A stretch of DNA of 19,983 bases from contig BBFS01000089.1 in NCBI GenBank assembly GCA_001313365.1, forward strand, positions 1-19,983, in the 5' to 3' direction. The notes below the pieces were generated by a model. That model ran no database searches. It was not told the origin of the DNA and saw only the letters and a program-made list of their open reading frames with translations. The position numbers were made by a program, and so were the translations under genes. Of the stretch, positions 1-8,176 are shown in pieces (the stretch's first letter is position 1; every line of letters begins with the position of its first letter). The DNA is from Paenarthrobacter nitroguajacolicus JCM 14115 (GTDB lineage Bacteria; Actinomycetota; Actinomycetes; Actinomycetales; Micrococcaceae).

Positions 1-810
1 TAACCACTGGGCTGCTCACGGCAATCGGCGACGACCACTACGGCACTGCCATCACCACCCACCTTCACAGCGCAGGTGTCCAGTTACTCCCCCGGATCGA
101 AGTCCCTTCAGCGCACCGCCACCGCCACCGCAACACTCGCAGCGGACGGCTCGGCCAGCTACGAGTTCGACATCCTGTGGGAGCTTCCCCCCCGTAGCAC
201 CGGCCATGATCCCGAAAGTCCTCCATACCGGATCCATCGCCACTTTCCTGGCGCCGGGAGCCACCACTGTTCGGTCCCTCCTCGAACAAAGCCACGACTC
301 CTGCCTGGTCACTTACGACCCCAACATCCGCCCGGCCCTCCTTGGCAGCCACTCCGAAGCGAAGCAGATCTTCGAGGACCTGATCCCCCCCCTCACGGAC
401 GTGGTCAAACTCAGCGACGAAGATGCCCATTGGCTGTATCCCTCATCCTCGCTGGACGAAGTAGCGTCCCGAGTACTCAAACTGGGGGGGCTCGGCTTGC
501 CGTCATCACCCGAGGCGCTGAAGGCGCGCTACTTGCCACATCCGGGACACGCCTGAACATCCCATCAGTGAAGACCGCCGTTGCAGACACCATCGGCGCC
601 GGCGACTCCTACATGACAGCGCTCATCTCTGAACTGTTGACCAGGGGGGGCGAAAAAGCGTTCGCACCAGCAGTCCTCGAGATCATCGGACAGACCGCAG
701 CCGCGGCCGCAGCCATCACCGTTAGTCGGCCCGGCGCCAACCCTCCCACCTCCGAGGAACTTCAAATGCGGCTGGACGGACTCAAGCAGGCGCCGCTCGC
801 CGCTGTGTAG
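1..810 (+). CDS. PfkB-family carbohydrate kinase (fructokinase-like), 5' truncated, frameshifted
   Basis: ATP-dependent sugar kinase of the ribokinase/PfkB family, most like fructokinases; cytoplasmic. The start lies before the window. Reading begins in frame 3 (TTGLLTAIGDDHYGTA), the usual early-domain segment. It moves to frame 1 at the C5 run at 89-93, where four C restores one continuous frame. Two further shifts occur at C7 187-193 and G7 484-490. Visible family marks are YDPNIRP, KLSDEDAHWLYP and the C-terminal PfkB signature DTIGAGDSYMTALI, which carries the catalytic Asp and anion hole. The stop is TAG at 808-810. The C8 at 385-392 keeps frame but adds one Pro compared with what I expect of the family. 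The exact sugar cannot be decided from sequence. The gene converges on the lipoprotein gene. Confidence 0.85.
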
Positions 811-833
811 TCCATTCACCCCCCCCGCCGGCC

Positions 834-1532
834 TCAAGACGCGTTGATGGTGATGCTTTTACTGATCTCGGGCAGGGTGGATTTGAGGGTGTCGAGTGTG
901 GGGGCAGAGCGCTTCGACCTTGAGTGTGACCGCCGGCTTACTAAAGGTCCGTACCGCGGTATAGCCGTAGGCGTCACCTGATGTGTAGGTCAGCGACAGC
1001 ATATCCACCTCACGATTGCCCGCCATGCCGTAGCCTAACGTCGCGTCCTTGGCTTTTGCGGCGAGGTCTGTCTTGCCGGGGGGGATGAGGATGGCGAGGA
1101 CCTTCAAGGTGGACGCCCTGTCGTCGCCGGGCACTAGTTCGGAGGGTTGGTTGCGCACCTGGATGGTTCGCACCTTGCATTGCGTGTTTTCCGAGGTGAA
1201 GGTCATTACCCCCCCGTCTGTCACCATACGGGTGTAGTCGCCCTGCCACCCAGCGGCGGGATCTGTCAGGGAGCTGGCGATATCCGGGGTGTGTCCACCG
1301 TTTTCATCGCCCAGAATCCTGTTGCCGTTGTCCCAGGAAAGATCTTCCGTGGCCGCGTCGAGCCTCCCGCTGAGGCTTGGGTTCTGCGATGCGGTAGGGC
1401 TTGCCTCAGCAGTGGCGGAAACGTCGGCGGGGGGGCCGGTGCCCCGACCGCGCAGCCTCCCAGCACCGCGATGGCTAGAACAGACGGGAACAACGTAAGG
1501 AAGAGCACGCGGGATGGGTTCAGGGTCTTCAT
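834..1532 (-). CDS. Putative lipoprotein of unknown function, frameshifted
   Basis: Not recognised beyond being an exported lipoprotein. The start ATG at 1532 follows an AAAGGA ribosome binding site. A positively charged start (MKTLNPSR) leads into a hydrophobic stretch ending in a lipobox (VLGGC), so Cys about 27 should be lipidated. After a short Ala/Pro/Thr-rich spacer the rebuilt protein continues as a soluble domain of about 190 residues with the pieces SQNPSLSGRLDAATEDLSWD and SSLTDPAAGWQGDYTRM, and ends SKSITINAS. Two frameshifts are evident: G7 at 1429-1435, and the G5 run near 900 where four G gives the proper C-terminus. G7 at 1078-1084 and C7 at 1209-1215 keep frame but each probably adds a residue. 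It lies 148 bp downstream of the FG-GAP gene on the same strand. Confidence 0.7.
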
Positions 1533-1660
1533 GACGATCCTTTGATGTGCGGGGGTACGTGCGGAGGCGAGCCGGCTAACTTCGAGTCAATATATCTACC
1601 GACTTGATTAACCTAGCAGTCGGCATATGGTGCCTGCCATGCGTACCCGCAAATTATGGC

Positions 1661-1674
1661 GCCTGAATTCAGGC
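1661..1674 (-). terminator. Perfect 14-bp palindrome after the FG-GAP gene, possible weak terminator
   Basis: GCCTGAATTCAGGC is a perfect palindrome 7 bp downstream of the FG-GAP stop codon. As RNA it would form a 5-bp stem with an AATT loop, followed on the minus strand by an AT-rich stretch (ATAATTT) but no clean U-run. It could be a weak terminator or a protein-binding site. The rest of the 148-bp gap (1533-1680) shows no clear promoter. Confidence 0.35.
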
Positions 1675-1680
1675 CAAGAA

Positions 1681-2926
1681 TCAGATGAGGGTGTTGAAGA
1701 TGTCCCAGCCGTTGCCGATGTAATGTCCGCCGTAGAGTCCTCGTTCCGGTAACCCGTAGTAATGGCGAAGGTACCCGTCCTTGTCCACTGCGGTTATGTC
1801 ATTTCTGGCTTCGAGGACGGAGGCATATCTGTTTCCTGTTCTAGAGTTCATGCTGTCTTTGAAGAACATGCCGGCGCCGATGATTTCGGTCATGACTTCC
1901 CATCCGGAGCCCATCACGCTGGGGATTTCCAGCCACCGTGCCCGTCGCTTGGGTAGTGATACAAGACTCCGCTACGGTCGCGCGCGAAGATATCCATCGC
2001 GCCGTCACCATCGGTGTCACCCGACGCGATGATTTTGTCGAACACCTGCCAGCCCATACCAACCAGTTGAGGCGTGAGCCAACCCCCGTCACCATCACCG
2101 GGATAGAGGAACAGGCCTCCCACGCTGTCCCGTGCCAGGACGTCGTTGTTCCCGTCGCCGTCGAAATCTCCGGCACCAACGATGGAATCAAAAATGCTCC
2201 AGCCTGAGCCGACTTGTACTGTAGGCAGCCAGCCTCCGTCACCGTTACCCGGGTACAGGAACAGATTTCCCGCGCCATCCCGGGCAAGGACGTCGTTGAA
2301 CCCGTCCCCCCCGTCGAAATCACCGGCGGAGAAAACGATATTGAAGATGTTCCAGCCCGTGCCGACAACCCTCGGCACATCCCACGAGGAAGGGTAATAG
2401 CGAACTCTGATTGACATTCCAATGTCCTTCCAGTCGGACTCATAAGTCCGCGGGTACAGGACCAGTTCGCCGCTGTCAGTGCGGCCCAGAAGCTCATAGT
2501 TTCCACGGCCCGTCCAGCCCATCGCCCGGTTAGACGCGGCAATAGGAGGGGGGGTCGCTGTGCTGTGGAAGACCTCCGATTCAGAGCACACTCCGTGAAC
2601 GTTGAAGGAGATACGGTTACCCCGGTCCTCGGTGGTGAGCTTCAGAATCTCCCCTTGCCGTTCGGCCGGCAGGGGGGGAACACCATTGCTAAGCCATTCC
2701 AAGACCAGGCCCTGAGGGGGCTTCCTCTGTCTCAGGGCAGTCAATCAGGTCGGTCCTGGTGAGCCCCCATGGTCAGGTCTGAGCCGACGACGGGCATTCC
2801 GTGCATTGCAGGCACCCACTCCTCGGACTCGGCCTGCGCGGCTGGAGCTACGCTAACCAGCGTTGAACCCGCCAACAACGCGGCAAGAGCCGCCGATTTC
2901 ACCGCAAACGCACGAAAGTTTCCCAT
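1681..2926 (-). CDS. Secreted FG-GAP/VCBS repeat protein, frameshifted
   Basis: Exported beta-propeller-type protein. ATG at 2926 gives MGNFRAFAVKSAALAALLAG followed by STLVSVAPAAQA, a Sec signal peptide with an AQA cleavage site. A non-repeat domain of about 100 residues precedes several FG-GAP repeats of about 50 residues. Each has a GxGWxxFxxIxxAGDxDGDG core, then DVLARD, LFLYPG and DGGW; the acidic DxDGDG loops resemble calcium-binding loops. The last blade ends IGNGWDIFNTLI. Reading frame is restored by taking four bases at the runs near 2764-2768 and 2716-2720, and by adding one C near 1930. Runs at 2306-2312, 2548-2554 and 2672-2678 keep frame. Such proteins are often cell-surface or adhesive, or attached to hydrolases; no enzyme domain is seen here, so its role is unknown. 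Confidence 0.8.
1900..2364 (-). repeat. FG-GAP coding repeats, about 150-bp period
   Basis: Three near-complete protein-level repeats, plus the beginning of a fourth, start with GTGWN, GSGWS, GMGWQ and GSGWE at about 150-bp spacing. DNA identity is visible in the DGDG and YPG codons. These are gene-internal domain repeats, not a CRISPR array or a mobile element. Confidence 0.75.
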
Positions 2927-3065
2927 GGTCCCCCCCAAGTCCTGCCCCCAACAGAAATTTGTGCCGAGCCCAATGCTGAGAGATTATTCGGCTAGCGGCT
3001 GGTTACAGTGTGCGGGCGAACCGTCGGCAGGGCAATGGGTAAAGGCAAACGCTCCAGAGGCGGCT

Positions 3066-3848
3066 CTACCTGTGCTTGAACTCCGGTTGGCGCTTCTCGC
3101 TGAACGCGGCCATGCCTTCCTTCTGGTCCTCGGTGGCGAAGAGTGAGTGGAACACGCGGCGCTCAAACAGAACACCCTGCGCCAGGCCCATCTCGAAGGC
3201 TGCGTTCACGGCTTCCTTGGCCACCATCGCTGCGGGCTTGGACTTGGACGCGATGACTTCGGCAGCTTGAGTGCTTCGTCGATCACCTCGGCTGCAGGGA
3301 CCACCCGCGAGACCAGACCGGAGCGTTCGGCTTCGTCGGCGTCCATGAACCGGCCAGTCAGCACCATGTCCATGGCTTTGGCTTTGCCCACGGCCCGGGT
3401 CAACCGCTGCGAGCCACCCATTCCCGGGATAACGCCGAGGTTGATCTCAGGCTGGCCGAACTTGGCGTTGTCCCCCCGCGATGATGAAGTCGGCCATCAT
3501 GGCCAGTTCGCAGCCACCACCCAAGGCAAAACCGGACACGGCAGCAACAACCGGGATACGCAGCCGCGTGAGATCCTCCCAACGCCGGAACCAGTCCGCC
3601 GCATACATTTCCATGTAGCTGTTGGAGGACATTTCCTTGATGTCAGCACCTGCAGCAAAGGCCTTGGCGGATCCCGTGATCACCACGGCGCCAACGTCGG
3701 GATCAGTGTCCATGGCCGTCACTGCGTCCACGAGTTCGTTCATGAGGGCGGTATTCAGCGCATTCAACGCCTCCGGCCGGTTCAGCGTCACCAAACCAAC
3801 CCGTCCCCCCCGACGTTCAACCACAATGTTCTGGTACTGCTCAGTCAT
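3066..3848 (-). CDS. Enoyl-CoA hydratase (crotonase family), valine catabolism, frameshifted
   Basis: Crotonase-fold hydratase, expected here to add water to methacrylyl-CoA and give 3-hydroxyisobutyryl-CoA. ATG at 3848 ([13 protein letters not shown]) is preceded by GGAGAGGGA. A longer in-frame start at 3875 is less likely because it lacks such a site. Family marks: [24 protein letters not shown] (oxyanion loop), [12 protein letters not shown] with the first catalytic Glu region, and [18 protein letters not shown]. Shifts occur at C6 3472-3477, where five C gives [11 protein letters not shown] with the second Glu, and near 3266, where one C seems lost. The C-terminus [17 protein letters not shown] is complete. 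It is the last gene of the operon, 45 bp after mmsB. Substrate assignment rests on neighbours; a paralogous role in fatty acid or phenylacetate oxidation is possible. Confidence 0.87.
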
Positions 3849-3893
3849 GCTCTCCCTCTCCGCCAAGCCCGTCATAAGTTCAGTTCCAACCTC

Positions 3894-4847
3894 TCACACG
3901 GACTTGTCGCGGATTTCCGTGATGATGCCCGAGAAATCCCTTCCAGCGCCTTCACCCGCGGCAAAGGCGTCGTAGATACGTGAGGCCAAAGGACCCATTT
4001 CCGCTGCAACGCCCGTGCTTTCCAACGCATTCACAGCCAGGCGCAGGTCCTTGGCCATCAACGCGCCGGCAAAGCCAGGCTGATAGTCGCGGTTAGCGGG
4101 GGGGCTTGTGGGAACCGGCCCGGGAACAGGACAGTTGGTGGTTAGTGCCCAGCACTGGCCGGACGCGTTGGAGGCGACGTCGAATAATGCCTGATGCGTG
4201 AGCCCGAGCTTCTCGCCGAGCACGAATGCTTCGGCAACGGCGATCATGGACACCCCCAGGATCATGTTGTTGCAGACCTTGGCAGCTTGCCCTGCACCGT
4301 GATCTCCGCAGTGGACGATCCTCTTACCCATGAGCTCCAAAATGGGCTTCACGGTCTCAAAGTCCTCCGGCAAAGCGCCCACCATGAAGGTCAAGGTGCC
4401 GGCTTCGGCCCCCACCACGCCACCTGAAACAGGGGCGTCCACTGAACGGTGACCGGCTTCCAGCGCGATCACAGCGGCCTCACGGGCTTCATCAACGTTG
4501 ATGGTGGAACAGTCCAGGAACAAAGTGTTTGGCTTCGCAAGGGAAAGCAGCCCCCCCGGCCCGTCCACACCACGGTAGGCATCCAGCACATGCTTACCGC
4601 TGGGCAACATGGTCAAAACCACAGCCGCTTCCGCAGCAGCCTCATGAGCCGTTGATGCCATGGGAATTCCGTGCGCCCGGGCTGCGTCGACGGCCGCCGG
4701 AACGGGGGGGTCGTAGCCAATCACATCGTGCCCGGCTTTGATCAGGTTGGCCGCCATGGGACCACCCATATGACCCAGGCCCAGGAAAGCGATGAGTCCC
4801 GTTGCCGGGGGGGCCTGGATATCTGACATAGCTGCGTTCTCTGTCAT
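3894..4847 (-). CDS. mmsB: 3-hydroxyisobutyrate dehydrogenase
   Basis: Oxidises 3-hydroxyisobutyrate to methylmalonate semialdehyde with NAD; cytoplasmic. ATG at 4847 (MTENAAMSDIQ) follows GAAGGAGACCATC, a strong site that contains the stop of the preceding hydrolase gene. The N-terminal Rossmann motif is GLGHMGGPMAANLIKAG, the substrate-binding signature is DAPVSGGVVGAEAGTL, and the catalytic Lys lies in GAGQAAKVCNNM. The C-terminal helical half is complete (TEIRDKSV). At about 315 residues it fits the family. This is the only operon gene that stays open throughout, yet it still has four seven-base G/C runs (4098-4104, 4551-4557, 4704-4710, 4807-4813). Each fits a true run of four plus three bases, adding a residue such as the doubled Pro in YDPPVPAAVD. 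Confidence 0.93.
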   Translation of the reverse strand: MTENAAMSDIQAPPATGLIAFLGLGHMGGPMAANLIKAGHDVIGYDPPVPAAVDAARAHGIPMASTAHEAAAEAAVVLTMLPSGKHVLDAYRGVDGPGGLLSLAKPNTLFLDCSTINVDEAREAAVIALEAGHRSVDAPVSGGVVGAEAGTLTFMVGALPEDFETVKPILELMGKRIVHCGDHGAGQAAKVCNNMILGVSMIAVAEAFVLGEKLGLTHQALFDVASNASGQCWALTTNCPVPGPVPTSPPANRDYQPGFAGALMAKDLRLAVNALESTGVAAEMGPLASRIYDAFAAGEGAGRDFSGIITEIRDKSV

Positions 4848-4858
4848 GATGGTCTCCT

Positions 4859-5929
4859 TCAATTCGACTGGACTCGACTGGCTGAAAGCCCCAGCTCCCG
4901 TTCGCCGAGCGGCGCAAAGTAGCCCTCGACGTCGGACTCCCGGACTTCGGCGAGAGTCGGCGGCTTCCACTGCGGGTTGCGGTCCTTGTCCACCACCTGC
5001 GCGCGGATGCCCTCCCTGAAATCGGGTCCGGCCAGGCAGCGCAGACCCACTCGGTATTCCTGATCCAACGCCTCTTCCAAGGAGAGTCCACGGACCCGCC
5101 GCAGCGACTCAAGCGCCACCTTTACCGACGTCGGCGATTTGGCCTCAATCGTGTCAGCGGCAGCTACGGCCTCGTCGCCCAAAGCGCGCATGCCCCCGGA
5201 CGATCTCTTCCGCATCCTCATGGGCGTAGGCGGCATCGATCCACTCGCGCTGAGCCGCCAAGCCGAGTCCGGCGCGGCTTGGGCAAAGCGCTCGACGGCG
5301 GCCTCCGCCGTCGAGCTTTCCAACGCTTCCGCCAGCGCGGGCAGGTTCCCGGACGGCACGAAGTGGTCCGCGAGCCCAAGGAACAGGGCGTCCGCACCGG
5401 ATAAGTGAGCACCGGTCAACGCCGCGTGCGTTCCGGCCTCCCCCCCGGTGAGCGTGACAGCAAGAGGGTGCCGCCGACGTCGGGCACGAACCCGATGGTG
5501 GTTTCCGGCATCCCGGTGCGGGTCCGTTCAGTGACCACCCGGACGGAACCGTGAGCCGATACGCCCACCCCCCCGCCGCCCAGGACCAGCCCGTCCATAA
5601 ACGCGACGTAGGGCTTGGGATAGTGCGAGATAAGCGCGTTGAGACGGTATTCGTCAGCCCAGAAGTCGGCTGTCGCGGTGCCACCGTGCAGCATGTCCTT
5701 GTAGATGGCCACGATGTCGCCGCCGGCGCACAGCCCCGCGGTCGCCCGCTCCGCGCACCAGGACAGTGGCGACGGCGTCATCGTCAGCCCACGCGGTCAG
5801 CTGCCGGAGCATGGCTTTCACCATTCCATCGTTCAGCGCATTGGCTGCCTTCGGGCGGTTGAGGGTCACGATGCCGAGGTGGCCGCGACGCTCAAAGAGA
5901 ACGTCTTCTGTTTCCAAAGCCCCCCCCAT
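4859..5929 (-). CDS. 3-hydroxyisobutyryl-CoA hydrolase (HIBYL-CoA hydrolase), frameshifted
   Basis: Crotonase-fold thioesterase that frees 3-hydroxyisobutyrate from its CoA ester, a step specific to valine breakdown. ATG at 5929 overlaps the mmsA stop (TGATG), so translation is probably coupled. Family marks: VTLNRPKAANALN, CAGGDIVAIYKD, and the HIBCH-type block GLVLGGGGVGVSAHGS then MPETTIGFVPDVGGT, carrying the catalytic Glu/Asp area. The C-terminal half has LTGAHLSGADALFLGLADHF and SLEEALDQEYRVGLRC. Frame is restored by reducing the run near 5730 to three, C7 5440-5446 to five and the C5 near 5190 to four, and by adding a base near 5270. The C8 at 5920-5927 and C7 at 5568-5574 are frame-neutral. 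About 350 residues, normal for the family. Confidence 0.9.
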
Positions 5930-7435
5930 CAGCTGCCTGCCGGCATGATGAAGCTGGCGCCTTGGCGGATGCCGGAAGGCCACCGCGACGTCACGGTTTT
6001 GGTCTTGGTGTAGAAGCGGAATGCGTCGGCGCCATGCTGGTTGAGATCGCCGAAACCGGACGCCTTCCAGCCGCCGAACGTGTAGTACGCGATCGGCACT
6101 GGGATGGGCACGTTGATGCCCACCATGCCTACCTCTACCCGGCTGGCAAAGTCGCGGGCAGAGTCGCCGTCGCGCGTGAAAATGGCGACGCCGTTGCCGA
6201 ACTCGTGCTCGCTGCAGAGCCTGAGCGCTTCGTCGTAGTCAGCCGCGCGCAGCACGCTGAGGACGGGACCGAAGATCTCTTCCTTGTAGATCTTCATGTC
6301 CTTGGTGACGTTGTCGAAAAGCGTTGGGCCCACCCAGAAGCCGCCGTCGTAGCCGTCCACGGTGAGGCCTCGACCATCGGTGACCAGTGTTGCTCCTTCG
6401 TCCACGCCGGATTGGATGTAGCCTTCGATCCTTTCCTTGGCAGAAGCAGCCACCACGGGACCGAAGTCCGAATCCTTGTCCAGGCTGTGTCCCACCTTCA
6501 GGTCCTTCACACGCTCAGTCAGCTTGGCGACCAAAGCGTCGGCGGTTTCCTGGCCAACGGGCACGGCAACGGAGATCGCCATGCAGCGTTCGCCGGCGGA
6601 ACCGTACCCGGCACCAATCAGGCGTCGGCAGCCATGTCCAGATCGGCGTCGGGGCATGATCACCATGTGGTTCTTCGCCCCCGCCGAAGCACTGCGCGCG
6701 CTTGCCGTGCGCAGCTGCTGTGGCGTAGATGTACTGGGCAATGGGGGGGTGGATCCCACAAAGCCGATGGCCTTCACCCGAGGATCTTCGAGCAGCGCGT
6801 CCACGGCTTCCTTGTCGCCGTTGATCACGTTGAAGACGCCGTTCGGCACGCCGGCTTCGCTGTACAGCTCGGCGAGGCGCAGCGGCACGGAAGGGTCCCG
6901 CTCGGACGGTTTAAGGATGAAGGCGTTGCCGGCTGCGAGCGCCGGGCCGGACTTCCACAGCGGGATCATGGCCGGGAAGTTGAAGGGCGTAATGCCCGCG
7001 ACGACGCCGAGCGGCTGGCGGAGCGAATGGACGTCGATCCCCTGGCCCGCGTTGTCCGAGAATTCGCCCTTCAGCAGATGCGGTGCCCCCGGCGGAGAAC
7101 TCAACTACCTCGATGCCGCGCTGGATGTCGCCCTTGGCGTCGGCGAAAGTCTTGCCGTGTTCGGAGGACAGTAGCTTTGCGAGTTCGTCCATGTTCTGGT
7201 TGACCAGGTCCACGAACTTGAGCAGGATGCGTCCCCCCCGGCGCTGCGGGTTCATTGCCGCCCATTCGAGCTGACCCTTTTCGGCATTTGCGACGGCGTT
7301 GCGAACCTCGTCCGCGCTGGCCAGCGGAAGCCGCGCCTGGACTTCGCCCGTGCAGGGATCGTAGACATCACTGAACCGACCGGACGTGCCTTCGATCCTC
7401 TGGCCGTCTACGTAGTGGGAAAGCTCGCGCACCAT
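5929..7435 (-). CDS. mmsA: CoA-acylating methylmalonate-semialdehyde dehydrogenase, frameshifted
   Basis: Converts methylmalonate semialdehyde, NAD and CoA to propionyl-CoA and CO2; last step of distal valine catabolism, also used in thymine or inositol breakdown. ATG at 7435 (MVRELSHYVDGQRIEG) follows AAAGGAG. ALDH marks: GITPFNFPAMIPLW, NAFILKPSERDPSVP, the catalytic Cys in GYGSAGERCMAIS, the motif EIFGPVLSVLRA, and the terminal FGGWKASGFGDLNQHGADAF of MMSDH-type enzymes. Frame breaks: C5 at about 7086-7090 (four expected), G7 6743-6749 (five expected), C5 near 6680, an extra G near 6652 and a lost G near 6621. C7 7233-7239 keeps frame. First gene of the valine operon, about 500 residues. 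An unrelated 413-codon open frame on the opposite strand is a shadow. Confidence 0.93.
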
Positions 7436-7511
7436 GGTGGAATGCTCCTTTGCATCGTGAATGACTGCCGTGCCGCCGGGTGCTGGGACCGTTGCGGAAC
7501 ACGTGACCAAC

Positions 7512-7527
7512 TGTGATCCAGGTCATC
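7512..7527. promoter_or_regulatory. Degenerate Crp/GlxR-like site
   Basis: TGTGATCCAGGTCATC has one perfect TGTGA half and a TCATC half in place of TCACA, with the six-base spacer typical of Crp-family operators. It lies between the predicted mmsA promoter and its start codon, where binding would tend to repress. Weak match; inference only. Confidence 0.3.
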
Positions 7528-7533
7528 TCTGAA

Positions 7534-7549
7534 TCCGAATATACTCGGA
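7534..7549. promoter_or_regulatory. Imperfect palindrome overlapping the mmsA -10 box, candidate operator
   Basis: TCCGAATATACTCGGA has TCCGA/TCGGA arms and a near-symmetric AT-rich centre with one mismatched pair. It overlaps the predicted -10 hexamer of the valine operon, an arrangement typical of a repressor operator. No regulator gene is adjacent, so the binding protein is unknown. Confidence 0.45.
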
Positions 7550-7566
7550 CTTCCTACTAATTTCCA
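7538..7566 (-). promoter_or_regulatory. Predicted promoter of the mmsA valine operon
   Basis: Read on the minus strand, TGGAAA (7561-7566, 4 of 6 to TTGACA) is separated by exactly 17 bp from TATATT (7538-7543, 5 of 6 to TATAAT). This is a good sigma-70-type promoter about 100 bp upstream of the mmsA start. The -35 box partly overlaps the end of the neighbouring membrane-protein gene. Confidence 0.5.
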
Positions 7567-8132
7567 GAGGGGGGGTATTTTTCTGCCCCGGGGCTCCCAC
7601 CCACCACATCCGTGCGGGCAGGCCAGCGGCCGGTCACCTTGTGGAAATCGATCGCCGTCATGAGGGGGGGTGTCACGTCGAAGGTGCGGAGATTCAGGCT
7701 GAGCTTCGCTCCATTGACCGACTTGACCGTCAGGATCGGCTGCCCTTTCATCACTTGGACCCGGTAGTGCGCAATGTCGCTGTAGAACTACATGTTCCTT
7801 GCCGAGCACGGTACGGAAGGCAACCTCATGGGCCCGCGGAGCCACGTACCAGTTGCGGTACATCAGCACGAAAGCCAGGCCGCCCAGGAGGATGGCAACC
7901 GCAGTGATGCGGGAACCCAAGGGAGAAGGAGCATAGGCGAACGAGACCAAGCTCATGAGGAGGCCGAAAACAAAGAACAGCCAGCCGATGAAGGGCACCA
8001 CTTTGCAGGCGCACCTGTTCCGGATACTCCTTGGACCTGTTGGGGGTGCTTCCGGGCCCACCAGGCACCCACAGCAAGGAGCACTGCAACGAGTGCCCCG
8101 ATGACGAGCTTAAGGATGAGTTCGGTTGACAT
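7557..8132 (-). CDS. Conserved-looking membrane protein with three helices, frameshifted
   Basis: Not recognised as a named family. ATG at 8132 gives MSTELILKLVIGALVAVLLA, a first membrane helix followed by GAWWARKHP. A second helix is VVPFIGWLFFVFGLLMSLVS and a third is ITAVAILLGGLAFVLMY, after which comes NWYVAPRAHEVAFRTVLGKE. A soluble tail of about 75 residues follows (HYRVQVMKGQPILTVKSVNG, then FDVTP, MTAIDFHKVTGRWP) and ends shortly after AEKYP. Frame shifts lie near 8003 (one base lost) and near 7788. Runs at 7569-7575 and 7664-7670 keep frame. About 190 residues in all. The tail may be a small beta-rich cytoplasmic domain; function unknown. The gene sits between photolyase and the valine operon. 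Confidence 0.65.
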
Positions 8133-8176
8133 GCCCCCCCAGCCTATAGTCGGCCCTGCAGCAACCTCCGGAGCCC

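Noticed and set aside
187..490. Programmed ribosomal frameshifting in the PfkB gene
   Set aside because: The shifts do not sit in slippery heptamers with a downstream structure, and the same kind of break recurs in almost every gene of the window.
1900..2364. Direct-repeat array suggestive of CRISPR
   Set aside because: The period is about 150 bp, the units are diverged and coding, and they translate to FG-GAP repeats.
5962..7203. A 413-codon open frame on the plus strand
   Set aside because: It lies fully antisense to mmsA, has no family resemblance, and is a codon-bias shadow of the high-GC gene.
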